DNA of 64,000 nucleotides from Chlorops oryzae (Eukaryota; Arthropoda; Insecta; Diptera; Chloropidae): NCBI GenBank assembly GCA_020466095.1, contig CM035807.1:53162752-53226751 (forward strand), written 5' to 3'. This document shows positions 42,128 to 54,238 of the stretch, in pieces (positions within the stretch are counted from its first letter, which is position 1; the number at the start of each line of letters is the position of its first letter). Below the pieces are notes generated by a model, which did not search any database, was not told the origin of the DNA, and saw only the letters and a program-made list of their open reading frames with translations. The position numbers and the translations under genes were made by a program.

Positions 42128-43452
42128 AGCCTGGAAACAGGTTCTGGAGGACCAACCCTTGCGAGGAAAGATCGAGAAAGTAGGCCACGTGTGGTCACCC
42201 TTTACTGCTATTTGCCCTTCAGAAAGGTCAGGGCAGCACGATCCAGGCACGTGACACACAGCACCGTTTCGACTCATCCTTTCTCTTCATATTCGTATCA
42301 CCTATCTCGCTCGCACACCCGTGTCGCCTTTGGTGGTGGTTTTTGTGCACAACGAATATCGCAGACCAACAGCCATATAACGGGTCTGCCAGCAGCGTTA
42401 GATTTCTCGTTCCCTTTTTTTTTGCGAACGAACACAGCCAGCATCAAGGCCTTGCGGTTGTTTTTCCTTTTTTTGTTTCATTGCTTTGCTTTGCAATAGC
42501 GCCTGTACTGCTATTCCAACTTCGTACGGGACAATTGTTGAGCTGGTCTGTTGCCACGCAGTGTGTCGCATCGAACATCAAACGTGATCGAGTGGAATTT
42601 GTGCGGCCGAACTTGCCACAGCTATTGGAATCGCGGTTCGCCTGCAACCACACACACGCACAAGCTCTCGTTTTTTACGCTTTTCGCCGCAGTGACAAGG
42701 CAACTGAAAGCGTCGCTGTGAAGCTCGGTCGTTCGGTCGTTCTGTCGATCGCTATTGAAAGTCTCATTTTTCCTCTGCTGCTTGTGCGCTGCTTACGCGC
42801 AGTCTGTGCTCTGCCCGTGCGTATGAGAAATTGGCTTAGCCAGCGTGCATGAAATTCTGCGGCAGTGGGCAAACATTAGAAAAAAAATCATTTGAATTTG
42901 TCTCTTGGCGTATTGCAATTTCTTAAATTGGAATTGCTGATTTTTACTGATATTTTGAAAGATTGGAATTTGATTTTAATAAAATTTATTAATTCGGTTG
43001 GATTTTTAATATTGAATCTGGGGTTGCAGGAATTTGTGGGGGTGTTGCGAAAATAAAGTCTGGAACTAGAAGTGCGCTACCGTCGGTATCGGTCGCACTG
43101 TACTGTCAACATAAATTTATATTGTAGCGCAGGAATTTAGAACGATTCACTGCCACGGCTGCAAATTATTTTTTTTTCTTTTGCGAAGCATTTTCCACAC
43201 GTTCGTTTGCGACGGACTTGAAGAGTGCTCGTACGCCTTCGATCATCATAGTGCCCTACGACCGGTATTTTCCGCACCTGACAGCGCTTAGCTTATCCAT
43301 CGTCACATCGATAATTTTGCGTTTGGCAAAATCAAATTTAAGCGTGGGCGAGTATATTCGTTAATTTGCTGAGATATTACTAAATAATTTTTATCTTTAT
43401 TCCGGAAGCACGGCACCTGATTTTGTGACACAATTTCATCAAAGTTGCCGAC
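42128..43452 (+). other. Long BEL/Pao leader
   Basis: 1.3 kb between PBS and Gag. A 169-codon open frame (42343-42852) is present but has no recognisable domain and an unlikely composition; treated as chance. No other feature. Confidence 0.5.
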
Positions 43453-46400
43453 ATGTCTTTTGATTTGAAATTCAACGATGCGGTACAGCAGCTTAAGAGC
43501 TACTGCGATATTATCATGCAGTCTGACCCCTTGAATCAAACAGAGTCACTGTTCGAAATTTAATTTGAAGAAATTCAGGATTGTTGGAGGCGGGTTCAAG
43601 AGACTTACGACGCGGCCCGCTCAAACGACGTATGGCATGATGAAGTTGCCGCTCTGGCTCAAGGAACGTATAATGAATGTCGCGACCTCCAAGTTATCGT
43701 GCGCGCTCAGCTGAAGGATCTGCTACGGATGCATTCGCACTCCCATCCACCACTATCCAGCACAAGGACGTCTCCCCCATCTGCTGAGATGCCGCCAGAA
43801 GATCATTTTATTCGAGTGCCCCCGTGTGACGTTGCAAATTTTTCCGGAGGATACAACGAGTGGCCAGCATTTCGTGACATGTTTACGGCCGTGTATATCA
43901 ACAACCCGAGACTGCCACCTGTACAAAAGCTGTATTATTTGCACAATAAAACGACAGGCGCCGCCGGAGCGATTGTCAAAGGATACCCCCTGTGTGGATC
44001 GAATTTTTCGCACGCCTGGGAGGCTCTCCAAGCGCGGTACGAGAACAAGCGCATTTTAATCGATCACCAATTGAAGACCTTGTTCGATCTGCCAGCGATT
44101 GAAGACGAGACCAGCGAAGGAATTTTGAAAATTCAGACGACAGTCAACGATTGTATCACCATGATGAGAAGCCAAGGAGTGGTCGATTTTTGGGATGCCA
44201 TGCTCGTTCATTTTTGCTCCACCCGCCTGCCAGCCGCTACGATCGCACATTGGGAGCAGTCACTCTCATCGCATCGAGAGCTGCCGACTTGGAAACAGAT
44301 GAACGAATTTCTCAGCAACCGCTATGAGGTCGTCGAACGCCTTTCAAGCTTCACGAAGGTGAAAGCGCCGGTTCTATCTGCAAACCAATCAACTTCATCG
44401 ACCAACGTTTTCCACACTCAGGATCAGACTCCAGGGTCGTGCCCCTTGTGCAACGGAAACCATCCCTTACGCCAATGCGCCCAATTTTTGAAGATGCCAG
44501 TCGCGGAGCGATTTAAACTTGTTACGAAATCGAAGCGCTGCCTCAACTGTCTCTCCATCAATCACCAACGGTCCAAATGCCCCAGTACTCACAACTGTGC
44601 GAAGTGCCAACAGCGACATCACACTTTGTTGCATTTTGCGAGCGCGGCTGCAACAACGGACACGAAAGCCTCTACCCCCTCTTTGACATCTCTTCCGGAG
44701 ATGGGCCCGTCTCCGACGAGCCAACCGCCGCATTTCCATGCGCAACCAGAGGCCTCGAGCTCCGTGAGCATCCCCTCCACGTCTCAGACACACGCACACG
44801 TCTCCATCAGTCAGACACAGGTGCTTTTGCCAACGGCCATCGCGCAGATTCTACATAATGGAGAACGATTCCTGGTCCGGGCGCTTTTGGACCAGGGTTC
44901 GCAGAGAACATTTTTAACGGAACGCATGCAGCTGCAGTTAAATTTGCCGACGACTCATAAAATCTGCAACGTATCCGGCATGGGTGGCCAATGCACCCAA
45001 ATCGCGAAAAAGGAGTGCACCATCACGCTCGCATCGCCTCGTTCTTCGTTCGAGGAAGACATCGACGCCGTGGTGTTGCCGAAATTGACCAATTGGCTTC
45101 CGGCCAAAAGGGTCTCCAATTTGGATCCCTACGAGATCTCATCGTTGGAGCTCGCCGATCCCCGGTTTATGAATCCAGCCCGCATCGATATGGTCATCGG
45201 GTCTGATATCATGCCGAAATTATTGCGGCCGGGCGTCAAGATGAATGTCGGAGGAAGCCTTATTGCCCAGAATTCTGTTTTCGGTTGGTATTTGAGTGGG
45301 CCGATCGCCAGCGAAACCACCGACGCGTTTACGACGCAAGTCTCCTCCGGAGATCCCCACGAGTCACTCCACGAGTTACTCAAGTCGTTTTGGGAGCAGG
45401 AAGAAATCACGACCTCCCCTCCTCTTCTTCCAGAAGACATCTATTGTGAAGAATTTTTCACTCAAACCACCATTAGGAATTCGGATGGTAGATACGTCGT
45501 GCGTCTACCATTTAAGGATGAATTCTCCAAAGCCGCTCTTCGCTTGGGCTCGTCACGATTTGGAGCGCTGACGCAGTATAGGAGCCTGGAGAGAATGCTC
45601 GCAAAGCAGCCACTTATGCGCGACACCTATAATTCCGTTCTGTCCGAGTATCTCACATACGATCATATGGGACCATGCCCTGATTTCGAGATCACACGAG
45701 AAAATAATTTCCGTTCATTCTATCTCCCGCACCATGCGGTGATGAAGCCTGAGAGCACCTCCACCAAGGTACGAGTCGTTTTCAACGCGTCGCAGAAAAC
45801 ATCTTCCGCCCTGTCGCTGAATGATATACTTCACGTGGGACCGGTGTTGCAATCAGACCTAGTCATCCTCTTGCTCAATTGGCGGCTCTACCGTTTCGTC
45901 TTCAATGGGGACATTGAAAAGATGTACCGACAGATTCGAGTGCATGAAGAGGATCGGGCATTCCAGCGCATCTTATTCCGCGAAAATGAGACGGCGCCGA
46001 TCCGGGACTATGAGCTGAAAACGGTCACATTTGGCGTCAACTGTGCTCCATTTTTAGCCATTCGCACGCTCCATCAGCTGGCCAACGACTCCATTGAAGA
46101 TGCTCCACAGGCAGCCTTCATTTTGAAAAACGAAACCTATGTCGATGATGTCCTGGCCGGCGGACATACGCTGGAAGAAGTCTGTGTGGCGAAGGAGCAG
46201 CTCATACGTACGCTCGGATCCGCCGGATTTCCATTGAGGAAAATAACTGCGAATCATCCAACGTTATTGGAAGACGTCGCCCCCTCGCATCTTCTCGACG
46301 CCGAGTTTTTGAAGATCAGATCTGCCAGTGATGCAAAAATGTTAGGAATTCGATGGAATGCTGTCACGGATTGTTTCTCCTACAAGTTAAGTACTCATTC

Positions 46401-48696
46401 CGCCGCGAAATCCACCACCAAACGCCAGATCCTATCCGATATCGCGAAATTGTTTGATCCAGCGGGATGGCTGACTCCGATCATCATTCGAGCCAAGGTT
46501 CTGATGCAACAACTGTGGCTCGAAGGCACTGACTGGGATCAACGAGCTTCAAATGAAGCTTTGGAGCGCTGGCATGCCTTTGTAACTGATTTGCCATTCA
46601 TCGAGCAAATCCTTATTCCGAGATGGGTCCATTACGACCCCACCGCCTCCGTTCAACTTCACGGATTCTGCGATGCTTCGGAGCGAGCATATTGTGCAGC
46701 CCTTTATCTTCGCATCGAGAGCCACAATCAAGTCTACGCCCACTTGCTTACGGCGAAATCCAAAGTGGCGCCGCTTCAGACTATCAGCTTGCCGCGCCTC
46801 GAGCTCTGTGCCGCAGTTCTGCTTTCCAAGCTGATCAAAGCGGTCAAAGCTCAATTACATATTCATGAACATCAAACAGTTTTATGGACTGATGCCTCGA
46901 TCGTGTTGGCTTGGCTGAAGCGCCCTCCAAATGCATGGAAAACTTACGTCGCGAACAGAATTTCCCAAATTCTGACCAATATTGGAAGTACTCCATGGCA
47001 CCATGTTCGATCGCGGGAAAATCCGGCTGACCTGGGAACGCGCGGGATGCTAGCGCAAGATCTACATGAGAATATGCTCTGGTGGCATGGACCGTCTTGG
47101 CTTGTGGAGCCACCCGCAAAATGGCCCCAAATTGAGGCGCCACCAGCCTCCATTATCGAAGAACGAAAAACGATCGCCTTCACTACCATCACCGAGACTG
47201 AGGATCTCCTCGCCAGATTCTCATCTTACGACCGAGCTTTGAGAGTACTCGGATTTGTACTGCGATTTTACAAGCAAGCGCGAAGAGAGCTCGCGCCGAG
47301 GCCGACCACACTCATACTTTCACAAGACGAGCTGACGGTTGCGAGAAATCGTCTAATTTTGTTTTCGCAAACATTTCACTATCCACTCGAATATCAGGAC
47401 CTGAGCGAAGGAAAGCCGCTCGGGAAAAAGAGCGAACTGTTACCCTTGAACCCTATGCTCGATGACGATGGACTTCTGCGCGTCAATGGCCGATTGATAC
47501 ATGCAGATCTTACGCCCGATGAGAGATATCCGATCATAATACCGGCTGCGTCAACGTTCTGCCGCCTTTATCTGGATTTCGTCCACAAAACACTCCTGCA
47601 CGGCGGTGCGCAACTCATGTTTCGCATGGTTCGACAAAACTTCTACATCGCACGTTTAAAACGGAAAATTAAGAGCTGTATCACCCGGTGTCATACGTGC
47701 ACGATCCATAAGCAACGATTAAAAACCCAGATGATGGCCGCACTACCAGCTGAGAGATCGACGTTGTCGCTACCATTTACGCATACCGGTGTCGATTTCG
47801 CCGGACCATTCGACATCAAGACCTCTGCTCTTCGGACCGCACCATATCTAAAAGGTTATGTCAGCGTTTTCGTGTGTTTCGCCACCAAGGCGGTGCACCT
47901 CGAATTATGTTCAGAATTATCCACGATGTCTTTCCGAGCCGCGTTCGATCGATTCGTCGGACGGCGAGGCCTGCCAAAACGGGTTTTTTCCGACAACGGT
48001 CGAAATTTCATTGGGGCTAAAAACGCTCTGGATGTTGAATTTGTAAGTTTTCTTTCGAACGCTGCTGACGACCTTCAACAGAAATATTCACTGCACGGCT
48101 TCGAATGGCATATGATCCCGCCCCACGCGCCTCACATGGGTGGACTATGGGAAGCGGCGGTCAAGAGCTTCAAGCTTCATTTTGTGAAAGTTGCCGGACC
48201 ACATAAGTTCTCGTTCGAGGAATTCGCCACCCTGCTGGCCCGCATAGAGGGGGTGTTAAATTCGCGTCCCCTCACTCCGATGTCCGACGATCCTTCAGAT
48301 CTGCTGGCATTGACGCCCGGTCACTTCCTTCGAGGAGCCCCTCTCACCGCCTGGCCCGAAGAACCTCAAGCAGACTTGCCGCTCACTACGAGATGGGAAA
48401 AGGTGAAAATTCTTCATCATCGCTTCGCCCAACGTTGGAAGTCAGAATATCTCTTGAGTCTCCACAAAAGGGATAAATGGAAGGTACCACAACCAAATAT
48501 GAAGGTCGATGATTTTGTCGTCGTCATGGATGCTCAATTGCCCCCGTTTGAATGGAGAAAAGGGAGAGTCATTCAAGTGCATCCTGGAGATGATGGCCTC
48601 GTACGCATCGTCGAGGTCAAGACACAGTTCGGCGTCGTCACAAGACCTATCACGAAACTCTGCCTGCTTCCTGTAGACCTTTCCGAAGCTTTATGA
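43453..48696 (+). CDS. BEL/Pao Gag-Pol polyprotein with one early in-frame stop
   Basis: The natural start appears to be the ATG at 43453 (MSFDLKFND...). The frame runs to 48696 with a single TAA at 43561-43563 (codon 37); an internal Met at 43699 leaves a 1665-aa ORF. Domains, numbered from 43699: Gag core ([15 protein letters not shown], about 48), two zinc-knuckle clusters (about 250-315), protease LLDQGS (about 397), RT with [16 protein letters not shown] and catalytic YVDD (about 814), RNase [12 protein letters not shown] (about 988), integrase H-H-C-C (about 1296-1335) and D, D, E in [14 protein letters not shown] and GGLWEAAVK (about 1365, 1431, 1484), and the Pao-type C-terminal domain. 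A single-ORF Gag-Pol is usual for BEL/Pao. Confidence 0.93.
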
Positions 48697-48779
48697 CTAA
48701 TATTCGTCATCCAATCGCAACACCCCCTCCTCCCCCTCTCTTTGTATATCACGATTTGTTCGCTCATGAAGATCTCTTA

Positions 48780-48790
48780 TTCGTTTCAGA
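48780..48790 (+). promoter_or_regulatory. Candidate splice acceptor before the extra BEL/Pao ORF
   Basis: Pyrimidine-rich TCTTATTCGTTTCAG ends at 48789, 9 nt before the ATG at 48799. The placement mirrors spliced env-type ORFs of other retroelements. Confidence 0.45.
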
Positions 48791-48798
48791 CATACATC

Positions 48799-49545
48799 AT
48801 GGAGCACCAACGGCAATGCGTGATATGTGGCCGCAATCACGGGCTCGCCCGCTGTCGGCGCTTTCGGCGCTGGACCACGGCAAGGCGTCTGCTCGCAGTC
48901 CAGCAGAATAAATGCTGCTTCTCCTGCCTGTCGTCGCGCCATCTGAGGAGAGAGTGCCCGGCGCGGCAAAATTGCAAGGTCTGTGAGGAGCGCCACCACA
49001 CTCTCATCCACCAACAGGCCCGGTCCGTCTCGCCCGATGACTCCGGTCCGTGGCGTCCTAGGGAGACCCGAGAGCCCAATGCGTATGGGGCACGATCTGC
49101 TCGGCGCCGCTCCCGACGTCGTTCCCACTCTACACGCCGCCGTTCTCGAGAGCGCAGCCCGGAGAGTCCCCGCCGCCGATCGCCCGCCGGAGCGCAACGA
49201 GGGGGACAGCGACGCCGCCATTTGCGTAATCATCCACGCCGGCCAGCCTCACTTCCCCGACAGCAAGCACCGAGCTCAGACCGTCATCGCCCGTCACCAT
49301 CCTCCGGTCGTGCAGGGCCGGGGCCCGAGCGGCATCGCCATCTCACCAGGGGAACTGCTCGCGGGGCGTTGTCTCGGCAGAGACCTCGAGTCCGCTTCGC
49401 CCTGTCTCCCTTCCGCCGTTCGCCCTCGACGTCTTCAATATCGAGTGGAAGTCCCTCCCGATATCCGGTAAGGGCCATCGATCGCGAGAGGGTGCGGGAG
49501 GCGCTGCGGGAGGTTCAGGAGTTCTTGCTGCAGAGGGAAAGGTAA
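48799..49545 (+). CDS. Extra BEL/Pao ORF: zinc-knuckle and Arg/Ser-rich protein
   Basis: 248 aa from MEHQRQCVICG, located 102 nt after the Gag-Pol stop, in the place where some retroelements carry env. Residues 5-70 hold Cys/His clusters (CVICGRNHGLARC, CCFSCL...HLRREC, CKVCEERHHTLIH) that match the zinc region of this element's own Gag in order and spacing. Residues about 95-230 are rich in Arg, Ser, Pro and His with RRRS/RSRRR repeats, like RS domains of splicing factors. The C-terminal 25 residues look helical. There is no signal peptide or membrane segment, so it is not an Env. The gag-like part suggests an internal duplication of Gag's knuckles joined to a basic tail. An RNA-binding role is inferred. 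Confidence 0.75.
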   Translation: MEHQRQCVICGRNHGLARCRRFRRWTTARRLLAVQQNKCCFSCLSSRHLRRECPARQNCKVCEERHHTLIHQQARSVSPDDSGPWRPRETREPNAYGARSARRRSRRRSHSTRRRSRERSPESPRRRSPAGAQRGGQRRRHLRNHPRRPASLPRQQAPSSDRHRPSPSSGRAGPGPERHRHLTRGTARGALSRQRPRVRFALSPFRRSPSTSSISSGSPSRYPVRAIDRERVREALREVQEFLLQRER

Positions 49546-49583
49546 GCAGGAAATTATGGTTGCGTAGCGCAAGGCGGGCAGTA

Positions 49584-50178
49584 TGTTCGTGTTCGCCGCC
49601 GCAACTACGCAGCCGATCCTTTAAAGCGCGGCGAATTAGTAAAATCTCCCTTTTTTTCTTGGTACAACTAAAAAGTTCGAGCTCGAGCGAGCTCTGGCCT
49701 CTAAGCAAAAATCATTCGAAAAAGTAATCTCGCCAAAAACGTCCGTGCGCGCACCATCGCCCTCCAAAAAAAAATAATTTAAAAAAAGTCGAAACGAAAT
49801 CTATAAAAATAATTAAAACAAAACAAAAATCCAAATTCCTTTAAACAAAAAACAGAACAAAAAATATTAAAGAACGACCGAGAAATAATAAAGAAAAACA
49901 GTGAGTTTAATTAATAAAATTTTGAATAAAAAACAAAAAAAAAAAAAAACAAAAAAAGGTGAAGTCAATTGAATTGAAAAATCTTTAAAGAAGCAAAATT
50001 AGTGAACTAAGAAGAAGAAAAATTAGTGAACTAAGAAACAAAAAAAAGAAAATTCCACACAAAAAAACCCAACCAAAAATCATATTCGCGCCGCGCAATC
50101 CACCAAAAGGCCCCAATTCAACATCTGCGAGCCCAACGAGAAACAGGTACGTGCCCTTCATCCTTTAAAGAACAAACA
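49584..50178 (+). repeat. 3' LTR of the BEL/Pao element
   Basis: 595 bp, near-identical to 41513-42109. Preceded by a modest purine-rich stretch (GCGCAAGGCGGGCAG). Confidence 0.95.
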
Positions 50179-50419
50179 CATGTTTTTTTTTTTTTTTTCT
50201 TTTGAAAGGATAAACTCATTCATTGTTTGCATATGATTTATATATGTATATCTATTTAAAAAAAAATCATTTATTTAATATTAAATTTTTATTCTCTTTT
50301 TTTTTTTTTTGAATAAATGCAATTTTCATGGCTTAGGGCCACTGTTTAAATGTATTCTTTATTTATTGTGAAGGGATAGGCTATTTAATTTTTTTTTCTT
50401 TCAGGGCTGCCACGTAACA

Positions 50420-50522
50420 GGCTCGGCATCATCGATACCCTATCTGAAGTATGCAGGTATGGAATGATTCCGTAAAGAATTTCAACGTGGCCTGCTGAGA
50501 ATTTCAACGAAAATCCCGCCTT

Positions 50523-50557
<35 letters not shown>

Positions 50558-50730
50558 CACTGCTCTTAACGTGTGGCTTCGACCACGCCCTAATGCTCTA
50601 TTCGCTCTGAGCTTCAACCGGGCTATAGTATCATTCCAGAAAAGAAACTTAATAAGAATAGGACCATAAAAATTATTCCCGTAGAGAGACAGGAAAGAAA
50701 AAGCACAATTTGCTTCTTAGGTAGTGTCCT
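50420..50730 (-). other. Short 3' region of the giant element between integrase and 3' LTR
   Basis: Contains a long T-run on the plus strand (about 50525-50557), i.e. an A-rich purine tract ending AAGGAAGGCGGG on the minus strand. It may be the polypurine tract, but it sits about 100 bp before the LTR instead of abutting it. No env ORF. Confidence 0.5.
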
Positions 50731-52380
50731 TTAAGCGACAAATAAGTCTTTTACATGATAAGTTCCTATACTTTTTCCTGACATATTGGCGAGTTCATAT
50801 AGTGAGTTCCCAATGCATTTTATGATGACTGCTTTCAGATTTGCAGGTGCTAATTTTGCATTGTATCCCTCAACCAGGTTACTTTGTTTATGATTTTTAC
50901 GGAAGACAACCTGACCCTCTTTATACTTTACTTCCCTGCAGCGCATATTATATGTTTTGGTACCTTTTTCATGAGCTTTCTTTAATTCTTTAACAACCCA
51001 TTCTCGAATTAACCTTTGCTTATCTGGCTGATTAATCATTCTGAAATCCTCATGTCCTAGCGTCTGTAATTTCCTACTGAGCTGGTATGATGAACCGTGT
51101 TGCATCATATGGATGCCAAATAATGCGTAATATGGCTCAAGGTTTATGGCACTGTGCAGGGCACTGCGCAGGGCGAAAGCGGCTTCACTCACATGCTGGT
51201 CCCAGGTTGTCTGATCATTTTTAATGAAGGACCTTATGATCTGCAAGACCGAACGATTCACTCGTTCAGAGGCATTTGCTTGGGGAGAGTAGAAAGCGGT
51301 TTTTATATGGTTGACCCCGTATTTCTCTAAAAATATTCTAAATGCCCCCGACGTAAACTGTTTTCCATTATCGGAGTGGATAAATTCCGGTACCCCGAAC
51401 GAATGAAAAATGTCCTTTTCTAAAAACTTTATTACGTCAGCTGTCACTGCCTTGCGCATAGGCTTCAAAAATATAAATTTTGAAAAATGGTCGAGACATA
51501 CAAAAATAAACGAAATTCCATCTTTTGTGCGTGGATATGGACCCATAAAATCGACGTAGAGCCGCTGAAACGGTCTGAAAGTTTTATGCTGTGCCCCCAT
51601 TGGTGGTCGCTTTATGAAATTCCTGTTTTTATTTTCTTTACAGGTTTCGCAACTGCTCACTACTGCTTGAACATCTTTTGAAAAGCCTGGCCAATAATAT
51701 TTGAGTTTCAGTCTTTCTATTGTTTTCTGAATTCCCCCATGTCCTGCTGCTTTTGCGTAATGAGACTGTTCTAATAATGCGGTCCGAAGTGCCTTAGGTA
51801 CCCATAACTTCCAAGCACGGTCTTCCCTGATTGGATCAATATCATATGGCTGTGTTCTTTTGTAAACAAATCCTTCAGATACACACAGGTCGGGTAGTTT
51901 TTCTTTATTTTCGAGGACTTCCGTAATTAGGTTTTTATATTCAGGGGATTGAAATTGGTCTGAGTTTAAATCTATCTCAAGATAACTACCAATATTGATT
52001 TCTTCGATATGTGCCCTGGAAAGTGTGTCGGGAACGATGTTTTGTGTACCCTTCCTGTGCTCTATCGAAAAATCATACCGCTGTAGTTTAAGGCTCCATC
52101 TAGCTAATCTCCCGGACAGCTCTTTTTGGTTCATCAGCCACCTCAGGCTGGCATGGTCTGTAATAATTGTGAATGGGAGTCCTTCCACATAGGGCCTAAA
52201 TCTTTGTACTGCTAATATGGCTGCATAGCACTCAAGCTCCGTGACGCTATAATTTTTTTGTGCCTTATTTAATTTTGTGGACATATACGCTATGGGCCTC
52301 TCGTTTCCCTCATCATCGACCTGAAACAACACCCCGCCTACCCCATCAAGAGATGCATCGCATTGGATGAAAAAAGGTTT
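50731..52380 (-). pseudogene. pol: RNase H and integrase of the giant-LTR element
   Basis: Open from 52332 to 50731 (533 aa), and the coding sense can be followed upstream to about 52380 in this frame. RNase H reads QCDAS, STKLNKAQKNYSVTELE and ITDHASL; integrase has the H-H-C-C region (GHGGIQKT...CETC) and catalytic residues in YVDFMGP, HSDNGKQF and NASERVNR. This part is intact, but it is cut off from the RT by a one-base shift in an A-run near 52380-52386. Confidence 0.85.
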
Positions 52381-53377
52381 TTTTAAAATTTGGGTTGACT
52401 AGTACTGGTGTTTGAGTCATTGCGGTCTTTAGTTGTTCAAAAGCACTAAGGGCATTATCATCTAGGCTGAAATTTCTCATTCTTTCTTTAGTTAAACAGG
52501 AGTGTAGTGGTGCTGCTACCGTGGCATAGTCTTTTATATATCGCCTGTACCACCCGGCCATTCCCAAGAATCTACGAAGTTGCTTTGGCGATTTTGGTAC
52601 GGGGAATTTTTTTATTGCTTCTACTTTACCCTCATCAGTTCGAATGTGACCATTTCCTACTACGAAACCTAAATACTTCAATTCCTGAAAGCAAAAACTA
52701 CTTTTTTCAACATTAATAGTTAGCTTGGCTTGGCTCAAACAATCGGCGACCTCGCCTAACAGGGACATGTGCTCACTGAAGTCATTTGAACACACCAAGA
52801 GGTCGTCGAGATATACGAACACCTTTTCTCGCATGCGGGCTGGAATCGTTTTGTCCATCAACCAGCACATGCGTTGCGCCGCATTGCACAACCCGAAGGG
52901 CATCACAGTATATTGATAAAGCGGTCTTCCAGCCACGGTAAACGCCGTTTTCGCTCGAGATTTTGCTTCCAGGGGAATTTGCCAAAAAGCATCCTTCAGG
53001 TCAATTGCTGAAATAAACTTCGTCTCCTGTAGCCTACTCAAAAAACCATCGATGTTGGGCAACGGGTATGCATCTTTAACCGTTCGCTCATTAATTTTCC
53101 TTGCATCTAAGCAGACTCTATCCTTTCCTGGTTTCCTTACTAGCGTTATTGGCGAGCTCCAGCTGCTATTAGATTCTTCTATGACTCCTAGAGCTAACAT
53201 GCGGTCCAACTCCTGAAAAATTATATCTTGTATAGCCGGAGACACCGGATAGTGGCGCTGCTTTATGGGTATATCATCATTTGTTATCGTAATAACGTGT
53301 TTCTCTAAGTGTGTTTTACCTAAGCCAAGGGTCGTACATGAGGGGAATTTTAGTTTAATAATTTCTAAATCCGCCTG
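52346..53377 (-). pseudogene. pol: Reverse transcriptase of the giant-LTR element
   Basis: Motifs: DDIPIKQRHYPV, ITLVRKPGKDR, SAIDLKDAFWQI, YTVMPFGLCNA, catalytic YLDDLLV and FLGMAGWYRRYI, all Ty3/gypsy. An in-frame TAG (53380-53378) separates it from the protease, and the frameshift near 52380 separates it from RNase H. The RT motifs themselves are present. Confidence 0.85.
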
Positions 53378-53836
53378 CTATTTTTCTGATAGCTCGTGTT
53401 GCTTCATTACCGAGACAGGTTCGTTCAATATTAACTCGGACATATAAGCTTGCCTTGGTTCGAATTCATTTATTTTAACTTGGCTTATTCCTAACAACTC
53501 TAAGTCAAACGTGTGCCAGAAATCTATACCCCGGTATACGTCTTGCTGTAAAGCAGGCACGATGCAGAAATCCATATGTTTTATTTGGCTATTCCAATGA
53601 ACGGGTAATGAAATGACACCAACTACTGGGGTCTCCCCACCATCTGCCGTCTTAACATTTTCTCTGTCTATTTTTATCATCTTATCTAGGTGGTTTTTTA
53701 ATAATTCCATACCACCTTTTCCTAAACAACTAGTTGTGGCCCCGGAATCTAATAAAGCCATTACTTCAATTCCGCCTATTTTTGTTTTCGCAAATAATCT
53801 ATTATCACCTTCAATGGTGCAGATCGCTGAAATCAT
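53378..53836 (-). pseudogene. pol: Aspartic protease of the giant-LTR element
   Basis: 152 codons with the active-site DSGATTSCLG and a downstream flap/hydrophobic pattern (MDFCIVPAL). It ends at the TAG before the RT. Confidence 0.75.
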
Positions 53837-54238
53837 TTTATTTCTGATTTTTCTTAAGAAGATGTGTTTCTTTCTTAACCTACAAATTTTCCGAAACTTC
53901 CTGTTCCTTTTTCTACTTACAACGGTGAATACGCTAAGGATACGCGCTCTGGCCTCCTCATATTCTTGCTTTCGTTGGTGAAGCGTCTTATGCTCCTTTA
54001 CTTTACGCTCATCAACTTTTATTTGAGGGGGTCGACTTAAAACTACGAAGTTTCCGGAGTTGGGTCTTGTTGGCTCGGGGCTCCGGACACCTCCGCCACT
54101 CGTTGGTTTAAAATTGGGTTTATATTGCTATTAAGCCTACTTAAGTCTCCTTCGTAAATGCAATAGGAGTCTAACTGCCCGCATAGAAAGCACTTCATCT
54201 GGTGAAAAGGACTTGGGCAGCTCTTGTCTGTTGGGACT

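Larger units (their letters stand above)
41513..50178 (+). mobile_element. BEL/Pao retrotransposon, nearly complete
   Basis: 8666 bp with two near-identical LTRs (597 and 595 bp), 5-bp target duplication CATGT (41508-41512, 50179-50183), PBS, a 1.3-kb leader, one Gag-Pol polyprotein and an extra downstream ORF. Inserted into the 3' LTR of the giant element, opposite strand. The only lesion seen in Gag-Pol is one early nonsense codon. Confidence 0.95.
38338..50419 (-). repeat. 3' giant LTR, interrupted by a BEL/Pao element
   Basis: Matches 56359-61276 nearly base for base. Starts (minus) TGTTACGTGGCAGCCC and ends TTCAATTACA. The BEL/Pao element at 41513-50178 is inserted with a CATGT duplication; the uninterrupted site is visible in the 5' LTR at 59530-59540. 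Contains long pyrimidine tracts and the ORF at 41390-40665. Confidence 0.92.

Noticed and set aside
42343..42852. 169-aa frame in the BEL/Pao leader
   Set aside because: No domain, odd composition, no ATG context or splice support; likely chance in a long leader.
48697..49233. 178-aa minus-strand frame opposite the BEL/Pao extra ORF
   Set aside because: The plus frame has zinc-knuckle motifs; the minus frame has none.
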